Below are positions 5,833 through 14,726 of a DNA stretch of 64,000 bases, one piece after another. Both the position numbers and the translations under genes were made by a program. This DNA comes from an uncultured Lachnospiraceae bacterium. Lineage in GTDB: Bacteria; Bacillota; Clostridia; Lachnospirales; Lachnospiraceae. Every line of letters starts with the position of its first letter. The first letter of the stretch is position 1. Location: positions 299,345 through 363,344 of the forward strand of contig CAKRHP010000001.1 in assembly GCA_934339135.1 (NCBI GenBank). The letters are read 5' to 3'. Below the pieces are notes generated by a model. It was not told where the DNA came from and did no database searches. It was given only the letters and a program-made list of their open reading frames with translations.

Positions 5833-7218
5833 CTACGGCAGCTGTCCCGCAAAGGCTTCCTTCGTTGCCTTCGGCAATTTCCCTGCAAAGGATTTTTGAT
5901 TCGAAGAACCTTTTTTCGAAGAGGCTGGCTTTTTCCTGTCAGATGCAGCCCGGCTTAAAGCAGTCGGCTTTGTTGTGGCAGCTACGCCAGCCTTCTGAGC
6001 TTTAACCGACTTTTCGGATGTCCCGGCTTTCTCCGGTGTTTTTCTTCCGGAGGGTTGTTTCGTTGCCGGAACCGCATCGGATGGAGTTGGGGTTGACAAC
6101 GGTGTGGTCGCCGGCGTTACAGTAACGGCAGCGGTGTTGACTATGTTTGCTCCTGTCATCACATCTTTTGCATGATTATGATTTGTCCGTTTCATTATCC
6201 CACTCCCATATATTCCCGTTCCAATTACCAGCAGGAGCAGTATTCCCACCAGACTCCACCGGGTCATATGTAAACTTTTTCCTTTGCTTTTTTGCAGTTT
6301 TCCATTGGTAATGTCCACATTTTGGTACAGATCTTTACAAAGCATATCTACATCTGCATATCGTTTCTGAATGTCCACCGCCATTCCCTTTTCAATCGCA
6401 TTTTTTGCTGAATCCGGCAGATCAATGTCCCGATATTTGGACAGTGGAACAACCCGGTCATGAAGGATCCGGCGAACAGATTCTTCCGGGCTGACCCCGG
6501 TCAGCATAAAATACATCGTGGTACAGATACCGTAAACGTCTGTATATGGACCCTTTTCTGTATGGGGTGCGTATTGTTCTCCGGCAGAGTAGCCACTTTT
6601 GTAGTATATTGTCATGGTCTTTTCATCATCTGCACTCAAAAAACGGGCGGTACCAAAATCAATCAGAACCAATCGGCCATCTTCCCGCAGGATCAGATTA
6701 TCCGGTGCGATATCCCGGTGCAAAAGCTTTTCCCGATGAATCACAGACAGGCAGTCCAGTACCGGCTTCATAAGACGCAGCACCGCCAGAGGCTCCATCC
6801 TGCCATCTCTTTCTACAAGCTGCTTTACCGTCTCGCCCTCGACATATTCCATCACCATATAGCCGGTTTCGTTTTCATAGAAAAAGTCCTTGACGGATAC
6901 GATACTGTCAAGTGCGCCAAATCTCGCAAGAGTCCGGGCCTCTTTGATAAACTTTTCCAGCTCTGTCTGAAATATTTCTGCGGAGGATCCTGCATATATC
7001 TGAAGACATACTTTCCCCGGCATACGCATTGCATAACGGCGCGGAAAATATTCCTTGATGGAGACCTTTGTCTCAAGCACCGGATCATAACCCAGATAAA
7101 CAATTCCCATGCCGCCCTCTGCAATCACATCCTGTATCCGGTACCGGCCGTGCAGAACAGTTTCCCGCGGCAGCCAATATCCTTCATAGATGGCAGGCTT
7201 CTCTGTATCGTTATTCAT
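5833..7218 (-). CDS. Membrane-anchored eukaryotic-like Ser/Thr protein kinase
   Basis: The 461-aa Hanks-type kinase phosphorylates Ser/Thr on proteins. Visible motifs: Gly-rich loop AEGGMGIVY (33-41), ATP-binding Lys55 in SIKEYFP, catalytic HRDIAPDN (168-175), DFG (188-190), then the activation and C-lobe region to about residue 300. One membrane helix follows at about 322-342 (SLVGILLLLVIGTGIYG). The extracellular tail is low-complexity Thr/Ala/Lys/Pro with no PASTA domain, unlike the kinase at 23338. ATG at 7218 has AAGGAG. It is the last gene of a five-gene operon with a MATE transporter, a membrane FHA-like protein, a surface LRR protein and an unknown 425-aa protein, so those are likely substrates or partners (inference). 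No PP2C phosphatase is in the window. Confidence 0.93.
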   Translation of the reverse strand: MNNDTEKPAIYEGYWLPRETVLHGRYRIQDVIAEGGMGIVYLGYDPVLETKVSIKEYFPRRYAMRMPGKVCLQIYAGSSAEIFQTELEKFIKEARTLARFGALDSIVSVKDFFYENETGYMVMEYVEGETVKQLVERDGRMEPLAVLRLMKPVLDCLSVIHREKLLHRDIAPDNLILREDGRLVLIDFGTARFLSADDEKTMTIYYKSGYSAGEQYAPHTEKGPYTDVYGICTTMYFMLTGVSPEESVRRILHDRVVPLSKYRDIDLPDSAKNAIEKGMAVDIQKRYADVDMLCKDLYQNVDITNGKLQKSKGKSLHMTRWSLVGILLLLVIGTGIYGSGIMKRTNHNHAKDVMTGANIVNTAAVTVTPATTPLSTPTPSDAVPATKQPSGRKTPEKAGTSEKSVKAQKAGVAATTKPTALSRAASDRKKPASSKKGSSNQKSFAGKLPKATKEAFAGQLP

Positions 7219-7291
7219 ACACTTCTCCTTCGTTCCATTCTTGTTCCCGGGAAATTATATTCTGGCACATTGTTTTATGCTCTGATAAAGA

Positions 7292-8569
7292 TTACTCCCA
7301 GCCCTGATATTCCAGTATAATATCATATAACGACAGCATCCCGGTCTCCCCGAAACACACATCCAGTATGGTATCCAGCTCATATTTTTCCGGCTGATAC
7401 CCCGGCATATTGCAGGCGGTCAGAATCTGGTTTGCAAGCAATACAAAGGCTTCCCTGGCTTCTTCTTTACAATATCTGCGGGCATTATCAGCCTGATATC
7501 TCCGCTGGGCCACCTCGAAGATCAACGGCAGAAGATCATGACGGTCAATGATGCGGCATCGTTTTCTCTGCTCCTGAAGCTGGCGGTTGTCTGCCCCCTC
7601 CAGCATAAGCTGAAGCTCCCGTTCCTTCTGAAGACCAACATTCAGAATTTCAGACAAGTATTTATCATCCATAATGCGGATCTCTCCCCGCTGCATCCTT
7701 GTTCCCTCCGGCGCCCCAATATCTTCCCGGTCCGGATACAGATTTTCCAGAAGCTGCGTATTGGAATCACAGGAGCGTTCCAATATGTGGATATATTCCT
7801 TAATTCGTCCCACCACATCATCCGAAGGTGCCGAGGTCTTTCCCTTTTCACATGCCCGCAGATAATGACGGATACTCTCCAGATCCAGTGTTTTCTCTTT
7901 TTTTCTGCCCGGAAATATTCTTCCCGGCTTCCATTGATAATACGAGGTTTCCGCCAGAGTTGCCTCCAGCAGGCCCTCATATTCTTTCCTCAGATATCCC
8001 AGAATTTCATCTTTTAAATCCCGGAAATATTCCAACACTGTCATACTGTACCCTTTGAAATATTTCTGCATGGATAACGCAAACTCCATAAACTGTTCTT
8101 CCGGCATATCACAGTTCTGACGGTACGCCTCCCATATTTTGCCGGTCTCATGATGCTGTTCCATCGGAATGTCCGGTAACATCTGTCCCAAAAATGACCC
8201 TGTCATCTCCTGACATTTTTCATAGGTAAAATGATGTTCCAATCCATACATCATAAAAAATTCGCGAAGATCATTGACCTGAAAGCCCGGCTCCAATGCC
8301 CCATTGACAAGCCATTCCTCTGCTTCTTCCGCCGACAGTCCCAGTGCAAAGAACAGCTTGAATAATTGTTCTCTGACCGGTTTATGGTACTCATCCACAG
8401 CAAACCACCGTTTCATGGTACGGGTTGAGCATGGCCGTTTCTCCCCACACCGCTTCAGACATTCCCGATATGCGTCATAACGCATTTTCTCCGAGGCTTC
8501 CTGCGCCTGCTTGATCGTGATTCCCTGCATTTTTGCGATCAAATATCCATCAAAACGATAATATCTCAT
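7292..8569 (-). CDS. Conserved-looking 425-aa cytoplasmic protein of unknown function in kinase/FHA/LRR operon
   Basis: Not recognised as a named family. It has no signal peptide or membrane helix and is rich in Glu, Arg, Tyr and aromatic residues. Residues about 45-110 (STRTMKRWF, REQLFKLFFALGLSAEEAEE, then WLVNGALEPGF) resemble the segment of divergent XRE-type proteins in which a recognition helix is followed by R-x-LxxLxxALxLsxEEAxxLL. I therefore suspect a degenerate HTH or adaptor at the N-terminus. The middle contains charged helices (YLRKEYEGLLEATLAETSYY). The gene is preceded by AAGGAAGG and lies 54 bp after the LRR gene and 74 bp before the kinase, so it is co-transcribed. It could be the intracellular effector or adaptor of the kinase pathway. 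Confidence 0.8.
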   Translation of the reverse strand: MRYYRFDGYLIAKMQGITIKQAQEASEKMRYDAYRECLKRCGEKRPCSTRTMKRWFAVDEYHKPVREQLFKLFFALGLSAEEAEEWLVNGALEPGFQVNDLREFFMMYGLEHHFTYEKCQEMTGSFLGQMLPDIPMEQHHETGKIWEAYRQNCDMPEEQFMEFALSMQKYFKGYSMTVLEYFRDLKDEILGYLRKEYEGLLEATLAETSYYQWKPGRIFPGRKKEKTLDLESIRHYLRACEKGKTSAPSDDVVGRIKEYIHILERSCDSNTQLLENLYPDREDIGAPEGTRMQRGEIRIMDDKYLSEILNVGLQKERELQLMLEGADNRQLQEQRKRCRIIDRHDLLPLIFEVAQRRYQADNARRYCKEEAREAFVLLANQILTACNMPGYQPEKYELDTILDVCFGETGMLSLYDIILEYQGWE

Positions 8570-8622
8570 CCTTCGTCCTTCCTTATCTGCCTGTAATCTA
8601 TTTTATAATACAATTACATTTC

Positions 8623-11600
8623 TCACACCCTGATCTTAACAACATTCGAATAGGCACTGTAACGTTTCTTTCCATTGATCTTTTCCCAGGTTTTGACCCG
8701 CAAAGATATGGTTCCCTTCTGACTGCCATACGCCAGACGATATTTTGCTTTATATGATTTGATCGTTCCTTTTCGAATGGAAATTTTCTTAAATTTTCCA
8801 CTCCATTTTCCCTCAATGACCGCATATTTTCCCTGATATTTCTTCAATGTGATCTGCACGCCTTTTCTACCGCCGTAGACTCCTTTTTTAGCAGAAATGG
8901 CCGGTTTCCTCAGCCACGCAGCCGTCACCTTAATGGGTTTGATCTCATCCAACGACATATGAGAACCATCCGCATTGACCGCCATGATCTTATAATAATA
9001 AGTCTGTCCTCTTTTTGCCTGATGATCTTTATAGGTTCCACCGCCCTTAACGATCTTGACACACTGGTACACTCCCATCTTCTTTTTGCTGCGGTAAATA
9101 TGATATTCACAGTCCCCCTGCGCTTTCCAGGTCAACTGAATATAATTGGTTGTCACATTCTGGATCTGAACCTGATTATTTGTCACCTGATTGGATACAT
9201 TCGATATATTGGTCTGGGAAGGCACCGGCGACTGATTTGCCGGAATCCCGGTTTGGTCCGGTGCTTTCGGTACATCGGTCGGCTGTGTTGTGCTTCCCGG
9301 TTCTGTACCGGCCGACGCTGTCGGACTTGCGGATATCTCCGGGCTTACACTGGCTGACGCTGTCGGACTTGCGAAAGTCTCCGGGCTTACACTGGCTGAC
9401 GCTGTCGGACTTGCGGATATCTCCGGGCTTACACCGGCCGACGCTGTCGGACTTGCGGAAGTCTCCGGGCTTACACTGGCCGACGCTGTCGGACTTGCGG
9501 ATATCTCCGGCTTTTCGGACGCTCCTGGTTGCGGACTTACCGGTACCCCCGGACTCTGGGATGCTGTCGGCGGTATTGTTTCCGTGGCTTCCGGCGGCAG
9601 AGTCTCCTCCGGGGACGGCTCCGGCGGTGTTGTCTGTGGATTTTTCTCCCCGGAAAACTTGATTTCTTCCTCCGTAAAGTCTATATCAGAGTTATTTTCT
9701 CCAAAAAATTCCTTGACCTCCTGACCATACAGGCTTCCTGCCACACCACACTGAGCAATCTCCACATCTTTCCCTCCGCTGATGCCATCGCCGCAATAGT
9801 CACCACCATTATCTTTACCGACACCATAAACCGTTCGGGCGATCAATGTACCGGTCATATTGACATGGACCAGACTTCCCAGAAATGTATTTCTGCCGGT
9901 AATGCCGCAGACGGTTCCCAGCTTCTTACTTCCCGCAGAAAGCCATGCACTCATGGTGTCATTCCAAAGCATATAATAATTACATTTCGTCAGACCATAA
10001 ATATGGGAATCGTCAGACCCATTGGTATAAAGGCAGGTTCCTGTCACCTCACAGTCACTGATAACTCCGTAATTATCGCCGCACAGGATTGCAAGAGGCA
10101 TTTCCACGTTTCCCTCCTCCTGCCGGTAATCCACCGAAAATACTATGTTTTTAATAAGACCTCTATTATTGCCAAAGGTACTGTGAAGATACTGGGGCTC
10201 CTGCTCTCTGTCAGATGCTGTAACAGTCCGGAACTGCCGCAGATATATTTTATGTCCGGCTCCGTCCAATGCCCCGGTAAAATCCGTCACCTCCTCTGTC
10301 CCATTTTCGCCCCAGTCGGTTATGGCTATATCCGAAACAAGCTTCAATACCCTGTGAGCCATGTCCTGCTTTACCGCAGCGATAAACTCCGCTCCGTTAT
10401 GAATCTCCTGCAGCTCATAACAGTCATCCATACTTACATCCCCGGTCAGTATTCCGGTATATGTCCCATTTTGCAGATAGATCAATGTATCATTCCAACG
10501 GACTGCATCACAGCTTTTGCCGGTCTTGCAGCGAATTTCCACCTGATTCCCCATATATATGGTATCTGGTTTTTCGACCATGTTGCCATCCACCAATACA
10601 TCTGCCCGATCCAATACATAGGAATCCACCAGCACGGAATGCATCGTGATTTCCTCAAAATCATAATCATATTGATCTGCAAACTGAGCAAATGCACTTC
10701 CCACATATCCGCAAAACTTCGTCCGGATAGAAATGTCCGAATCCTCTCCTGTAATCTTCATATCCTTGTTGAGTGCCGTAATCTTTTCGAGACTGTTGCA
10801 GCCGTCCACCGCACCGGTGTTAAACTCCTTAAGGCTCGCCGGCAGCACCAGTTCTTTCAGCTTCCCACAGGTTCCAAACGCAACGCTTCCCAGACTCCGT
10901 AAATGTCTTGGCAGGACAATCTGTTCTACATTTTCACAGCCATACAGTGCTCCCACAAAACCATCACTCGTATATTCATTCCAGTCAATAGAAGTGATCT
11001 TATCCGAAAAACGAATTTCCTTTAAGGAAGTCATATCCCAAAATGCCTTACCCTCAATGCGGGTCACAGAGGATTTCATCGTCAGCTTCTGAATACTCTG
11101 ATTGCCTGCAAACGCCTTGTCCCCTACCGTATCCACGCCCTCCGGAATACAGTAGGCGGTATCTGTAAGTCCTCCCGGATAAGCCACCAAAGTATTCCAG
11201 CCATATTTACTCCGATAGATCAGTGCATGATCCTGCACAGAAAGATATGGATGTCCTTCTTCTACGGTGATATTCTCCAGTGCCTTATCCCCCAGAAATG
11301 GATTTTCTCCTACTTCAACCGTATCTTCCTGCAACGCCCGTCCTATGGACACACTGGTCAATGAGGTACAGTCCTTAAAACAATAGTCTCTCCACGTCGT
11401 CACTCTGCGAGGAATAGATACACTCGTCAAACTGCTGCACTTTTCAAAGCAGTTGTCCCCAAGCAGCTTTAATCCTTTGGGAAGAGATGTTTCCTGAAGC
11501 TTTGTAAAACCGGAAAACGCACTGTCCCCGATTTCCGTGATCCCCACCTCTACCACCAGCTTTGTGGCAGTATCCTTATAGGATCTCCATGAATTTTCCT

Positions 11601-11778
11601 CACCATTCACCTGCTTTTCAATGGTTCCACTTCCCTGAAAAGTCAGAGTTCCATTTTCATAAGTATATGTCACCCCGGCCTCTTCTGCCGTTGCCGTGGT
11701 TGTATGCACCATGCTTCCTGCCAGAAAGACCGCGATCAGTAATAATCCGTATATGATTCCTGTGTGCTTCTTCATCAT
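8623..11778 (-). CDS. Secreted LRR_5 surface protein with Pro/Thr/Ser stalk and C-terminal Fn3-like domain
   Basis: The 1051-aa exported protein starts at an ATG (11778) behind TAGGAGG. Signal peptide at residues 1-31. A short beta region (GVTYTYENGTLTFQGSGTIE) follows, then BspA-like LRR_5 repeats to about residue 350 (IGDSAFSGF, LKLLGDNCFEKCSSLTSVSI). A long non-LRR region follows with a GLUG-like stretch (NNRGLIKNIVFSVD). The stalk at about 715-860 contains five perfectly spaced 14-aa units (42 bp; ASPTASASVSPE type). A fibronectin-III-like domain begins near residue 875 (IQLTWKAQGDCEYHIYRSKK, TYYYKIMAVNADG), and a basic C-terminus ends VVKIRV. No sortase motif. It is co-transcribed with an FHA-like protein and a Ser/Thr kinase, so its expression or export may be under phospho-control (inferred). 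Confidence 0.9.
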   Translation of the reverse strand: MMKKHTGIIYGLLLIAVFLAGSMVHTTTATAEEAGVTYTYENGTLTFQGSGTIEKQVNGEENSWRSYKDTATKLVVEVGITEIGDSAFSGFTKLQETSLPKGLKLLGDNCFEKCSSLTSVSIPRRVTTWRDYCFKDCTSLTSVSIGRALQEDTVEVGENPFLGDKALENITVEEGHPYLSVQDHALIYRSKYGWNTLVAYPGGLTDTAYCIPEGVDTVGDKAFAGNQSIQKLTMKSSVTRIEGKAFWDMTSLKEIRFSDKITSIDWNEYTSDGFVGALYGCENVEQIVLPRHLRSLGSVAFGTCGKLKELVLPASLKEFNTGAVDGCNSLEKITALNKDMKITGEDSDISIRTKFCGYVGSAFAQFADQYDYDFEEITMHSVLVDSYVLDRADVLVDGNMVEKPDTIYMGNQVEIRCKTGKSCDAVRWNDTLIYLQNGTYTGILTGDVSMDDCYELQEIHNGAEFIAAVKQDMAHRVLKLVSDIAITDWGENGTEEVTDFTGALDGAGHKIYLRQFRTVTASDREQEPQYLHSTFGNNRGLIKNIVFSVDYRQEEGNVEMPLAILCGDNYGVISDCEVTGTCLYTNGSDDSHIYGLTKCNYYMLWNDTMSAWLSAGSKKLGTVCGITGRNTFLGSLVHVNMTGTLIARTVYGVGKDNGGDYCGDGISGGKDVEIAQCGVAGSLYGQEVKEFFGENNSDIDFTEEEIKFSGEKNPQTTPPEPSPEETLPPEATETIPPTASQSPGVPVSPQPGASEKPEISASPTASASVSPETSASPTASAGVSPEISASPTASASVSPETFASPTASASVSPEISASPTASAGTEPGSTTQPTDVPKAPDQTGIPANQSPVPSQTNISNVSNQVTNNQVQIQNVTTNYIQLTWKAQGDCEYHIYRSKKKMGVYQCVKIVKGGGTYKDHQAKRGQTYYYKIMAVNADGSHMSLDEIKPIKVTAAWLRKPAISAKKGVYGGRKGVQITLKKYQGKYAVIEGKWSGKFKKISIRKGTIKSYKAKYRLAYGSQKGTISLRVKTWEKINGKKRYSAYSNVVKIRV

Positions 11779-11842
11779 TTTCCTTTTTACCTCCTATAGA
11801 CGGCATCTCTTTTGTCCCCGCACACATTCTATCATATATCTT

Positions 11843-12982
11843 TTATTTTAACCACAGGAAATGTTCCCTTCCCACTTCCAGTCTGGTCTGTCCCGAAATC
11901 CGTACACGTTCTCCATTTTGAAGCTGTTTTAATATTCTGCCTCCCTGCCGTAACCGGATATTCTCGGCGGCATGGCTTGCCACGGTATAACTTCCGTCCT
12001 CCGGATGATAAATGATCTGGCAGTTGTGATCTGCAATATGGCCTGCCGCTTTCAGACTTCCCGTCTCGATTCCTCTCATGGCTTCCGGCGTCGTGCCGAT
12101 CGTTACGTTAGAAGACTTTCCATCCGATAAATTCCACGAAAATCCACTGTAAAGACCGGTTCCATCCCCGACACTTCCTGCCGCTTGGATTCCTTTCCTT
12201 CTATTTTCCTGCTCTCTTTGCTTCTGATCCTGCGAATCCTTTTCGTCCTGATCTTCGTTCTTCTTTCTATTTTTTTCGTTATTTTTTTCTTTGTTGTCAT
12301 CCTTCTTTTTGGAATCCTTCGAAGAACGATGTTTCTTTTTTCGCTTGGATTTCTTACGTCTGCGACCACGGTCGCGGTTTTTTCTCCGGTCACGGTCCTC
12401 GTTTTCCTCCCGGTCATGTCCGTCTTTTCCCCGTTTCTTCTTCGGCTCACGATAACCTCCCAATGTCCAGCCAAACAGGATCAAGATCAATGCCATGATA
12501 TGAAACATCGCAAACAAATAAACGCCTGCCAGCAAAAAAGGGTGAAGCGCTGTCAATCCAACGAGAACCACTAAAAGCTCTGCGGTGACCGCCGCTGTAA
12601 ATATCGTTGGCAGCACCATGGTCTTTTTCCCTTCCGCCAGAAACAGCATGCACATGGAAAGAAAGCAGAGCAATACCGGTAGACAGACCGCCACTCCCGC
12701 TGCCACCAGCAGATTGGAATTGCCGGTCTGATCTGCATAATGTATGCCTTCCTTCACATCTCCCCAGGTAAACGGCGCTTTCAACACAAAATCATCCGGC
12801 ACGCTGCCCTGCTGTAAATAGGTATATCCTGCCTTTCCTCCGGCAGTCAATACCTCCACACCGGACAATGTCATATCCTGTCCCCCTGCCTGAAAACGGC
12901 AGAAAGGCAGCAAAAGCGACAGCAATGCCAGAAGCAGAAGCAGTGCCGCTGTGTTTTTCATAAAACGTCCATAAGCTCTCAT
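11843..12982 (-). CDS. Four-helix membrane protein with highly charged linker and C-terminal FHA-like domain
   Basis: I start at the ATG at 12982 (MRAYGRFMKN), about 9 nt after AGAAAGG; an ATG at 12991 overlaps the upstream MATE stop by 4 nt, and a longer frame starts at 13051. The protein (379 aa) has a membrane helix near its N-terminus (NTAALLLLLALLSLLLPF), an external loop, then three more helices (LLVAAGVAVCLPVLLCFLSM; the FTAAVTAELLVV and MFHIMALILILF regions). About 85 residues of alternating Lys/Arg/Asp/Glu follow. The last 85 residues resemble an FHA fold (GHIADHNCQIIYHPEDGSY, NGERVRISGQTRLEV) but lack the usual Gly-Arg and Ser-x-x-His pair, so phosphothreonine binding is doubtful. 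It may tether the kinase pathway to the membrane. Confidence 0.75.
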   Translation of the reverse strand: MRAYGRFMKNTAALLLLLALLSLLLPFCRFQAGGQDMTLSGVEVLTAGGKAGYTYLQQGSVPDDFVLKAPFTWGDVKEGIHYADQTGNSNLLVAAGVAVCLPVLLCFLSMCMLFLAEGKKTMVLPTIFTAAVTAELLVVLVGLTALHPFLLAGVYLFAMFHIMALILILFGWTLGGYREPKKKRGKDGHDREENEDRDRRKNRDRGRRRKKSKRKKKHRSSKDSKKKDDNKEKNNEKNRKKNEDQDEKDSQDQKQREQENRRKGIQAAGSVGDGTGLYSGFSWNLSDGKSSNVTIGTTPEAMRGIETGSLKAAGHIADHNCQIIYHPEDGSYTVASHAAENIRLRQGGRILKQLQNGERVRISGQTRLEVGREHFLWLK

Positions 12983-12987
12983 ATCTC

Positions 12988-14355
12988 TCATCCTTTCTGA
13001 AACATGATATTTTCTTTTTGTCCATTCTCTCTCATTCCTTTTCTCATCCATGCATACGCGATCAGACAGATCACAATGGACAGCAATGAACCTGCCGGTG
13101 CGGCAAATCCCATCGGAAACAGTGTGTCCGGATACATCTTTGATGCCAGATAAGAGCCCGGTATTCTCATGAGCAGGATTGATAAAATATTATGGATAAA
13201 CCCAAGATACGACTTGCCAAACGCACAGAAATACCCGGTAAAACAAAAGTGAATTCCCGCAAAGACCGTATCAATAATATAAGAGCTGATATACTGGCTT
13301 CCCAGCAGGATCACTGCCGCATCTGCTGTAAACGTCCCGACCACCTGCCGGGAAAACAGCTCCACCAAGGCCACCATCAAAACACTATAGACCGTCGTGG
13401 CTATAAGAGCGTACCGAAGGATCTTCTGTACCCGGTCGTACTTTCCTGCCCCAATATTCTGTGCCGATAATGCCGATACCGTTGCCAGCATGGAAGAAGG
13501 TACGATAAATATCATTCCGATTATCTTTTCCACGACACCTACTGCTGCCGCATCATTCAAGCCCCTGTGATTTGCGATCACGCTGATCACGATAAATGCG
13601 ATCTGGATACAGCCATCCTGCACTGCCACCGGAATACCGATTTTCAGGATCTGCCCCAGAACATCTCCTTTGATCTTAAACTGCCGTCCGGTCAGATGGA
13701 TCCCTGTCTGCTTCCGTCGGATCGCAAACAACGCCATCACGACGCTGAAGGTCTGTGCCAGTGTTGTTCCAAGTGCAGCCCCCACAGGTCCCATTCCAAA
13801 GCATCCGATAAACAGATAATCTAACAGGATATTTGCCACACAGGCGATCGCAATGAAATACATCGGACTTTTGGAATCACCAAGTCCCCGGAAGACCGCA
13901 CTGATAATATTGTATGCCGTAATAAACGGAATGCCGATAAAGCACACCAGAAGATATTGCCTCGTCCCGGCTGCTGCTTCCGCAGGAATCCCGATCAACG
14001 TAACGATCGGTTTTACCAGAAAGATCAGCACAGCCATAAGCACAACAGATAAGCCCATAAAAAATGTCACTGTGTTGCCAATAGACTCCGAGGCATCCTC
14101 CAGCTTTCCGGCTCCCACGGACTTTCCTATGGTCACCGTGGTTCCCATGGCAAGTCCCACAATAATTACAGTCAGCATGTGCATAACCTGACCACCATTG
14201 GAGACTGCCGTAATACCGTCCACTCCCCCAAACTGGCCGATGATAAACAGATCCGCCATCCCGTATAACGTCTGCAGAAAATACGACAACAGATATGGCA
14301 AAGCAAAATATATGATCGTCTTTCCAATATTTCCTGTGGTCAAATTTCTCTCCAT
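12988..14355 (-). CDS. MATE-family multidrug/metabolite efflux transporter
   Basis: The 455-aa protein has about 12 membrane helices in two homologous halves, as expected for the MATE family (usually 450-460 aa), which exports cationic drugs or metabolites using Na+ or H+ gradients. Typical motifs: IGKTIIYFALPYLLSYFLQT, LYGMADLFIIGQFGG, GLGDSKSPMYFIAIACVANI in the first half, and a second-half PSSMLATVSALSAQNIGAGK. It is the first gene of the kinase/FHA/LRR operon and its stop overlaps an ATG of the next gene (ATGA). Substrate cannot be predicted. Whether it belongs functionally to the signalling operon or simply leads it is open. Confidence 0.92.
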   Translation of the reverse strand: MERNLTTGNIGKTIIYFALPYLLSYFLQTLYGMADLFIIGQFGGVDGITAVSNGGQVMHMLTVIIVGLAMGTTVTIGKSVGAGKLEDASESIGNTVTFFMGLSVVLMAVLIFLVKPIVTLIGIPAEAAAGTRQYLLVCFIGIPFITAYNIISAVFRGLGDSKSPMYFIAIACVANILLDYLFIGCFGMGPVGAALGTTLAQTFSVVMALFAIRRKQTGIHLTGRQFKIKGDVLGQILKIGIPVAVQDGCIQIAFIVISVIANHRGLNDAAAVGVVEKIIGMIFIVPSSMLATVSALSAQNIGAGKYDRVQKILRYALIATTVYSVLMVALVELFSRQVVGTFTADAAVILLGSQYISSYIIDTVFAGIHFCFTGYFCAFGKSYLGFIHNILSILLMRIPGSYLASKMYPDTLFPMGFAAPAGSLLSIVICLIAYAWMRKGMRENGQKENIMFQKG

Positions 14356-14644
14356 GTCTGTAACCGTACCTTTCTATCTGCTGCCGGTATTTCATATATT
14401 TGTCACTTGCCGGCAAAGCAGTTATTTATCTTTTCATTCTCTTTATCACTGATTTTATCCCCTAAATATTAAACCGTATAATCGTTATAAGGTCAAGACA
14501 GCATTTCATACGAATTGGCATACACTGTAATTCAAAAGCAGTAAAAAAATGATAGATGGCATTATTAGCGTGTATTCCGTCACTTTTAACAAACATTTTC
14601 TATTCATAACATATTATAATATATTGTTGTTGGGGTATGTCTGC
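14356..14644. other. Intergenic region between divergent operons
   Basis: AT-rich stretch of 289 bp between the MATE-led operon (minus) and the response-regulator gene (plus). I see no coding frame with a ribosome site and no RNA family. The regulatory element for the plus-strand gene begins at 14645. Confidence 0.5.
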
Positions 14645-14694
14645 CCACAGAATTTGCGCAAGTGAATAAGCTCCCTTGCGTCGCGAATTTGTGA
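14645..14694. repeat. Palindromic intergenic repeat, copy B
   Basis: Reverse-complement relative of 5513-5561, with only a few differences over about 48 bp. Shared core on this strand: CTCCCTTGCG, then GCGAATTTGTGA. It abuts the extended -10 of the response-regulator gene. Confidence 0.8.
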
Positions 14695-14700
14695 TATACT
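14692..14700 (+). promoter_or_regulatory. Extended -10 promoter of the LytTR-FHA regulator gene
   Basis: TGATATACT, 27 bp before the ATG, formed at the border of the palindromic repeat. The -35 region is poor, as is common with extended -10 promoters. Confidence 0.5.
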
Positions 14701-14726
14701 AAATATAACTAAACAGGGGATAAAGG

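Noticed and set aside
6460-7320. Long plus-strand open frame (286 codons) opposite the Ser/Thr kinase gene
   Set aside because: Antisense shadow of a well-supported kinase; no ribosome site and no domain-like sequence.
9529-10902. 457-codon plus-strand frame opposite the LRR/Fn3 gene
   Set aside because: Antisense shadow of a repetitive coding region; Cys/His/Arg-rich composition without motifs.
14500-14640. Riboswitch or T-box ahead of the response-regulator gene
   Set aside because: No conserved T-box (TGGNACCGCG) or other riboswitch core seen; only AT-rich sequence and the palindromic repeat.
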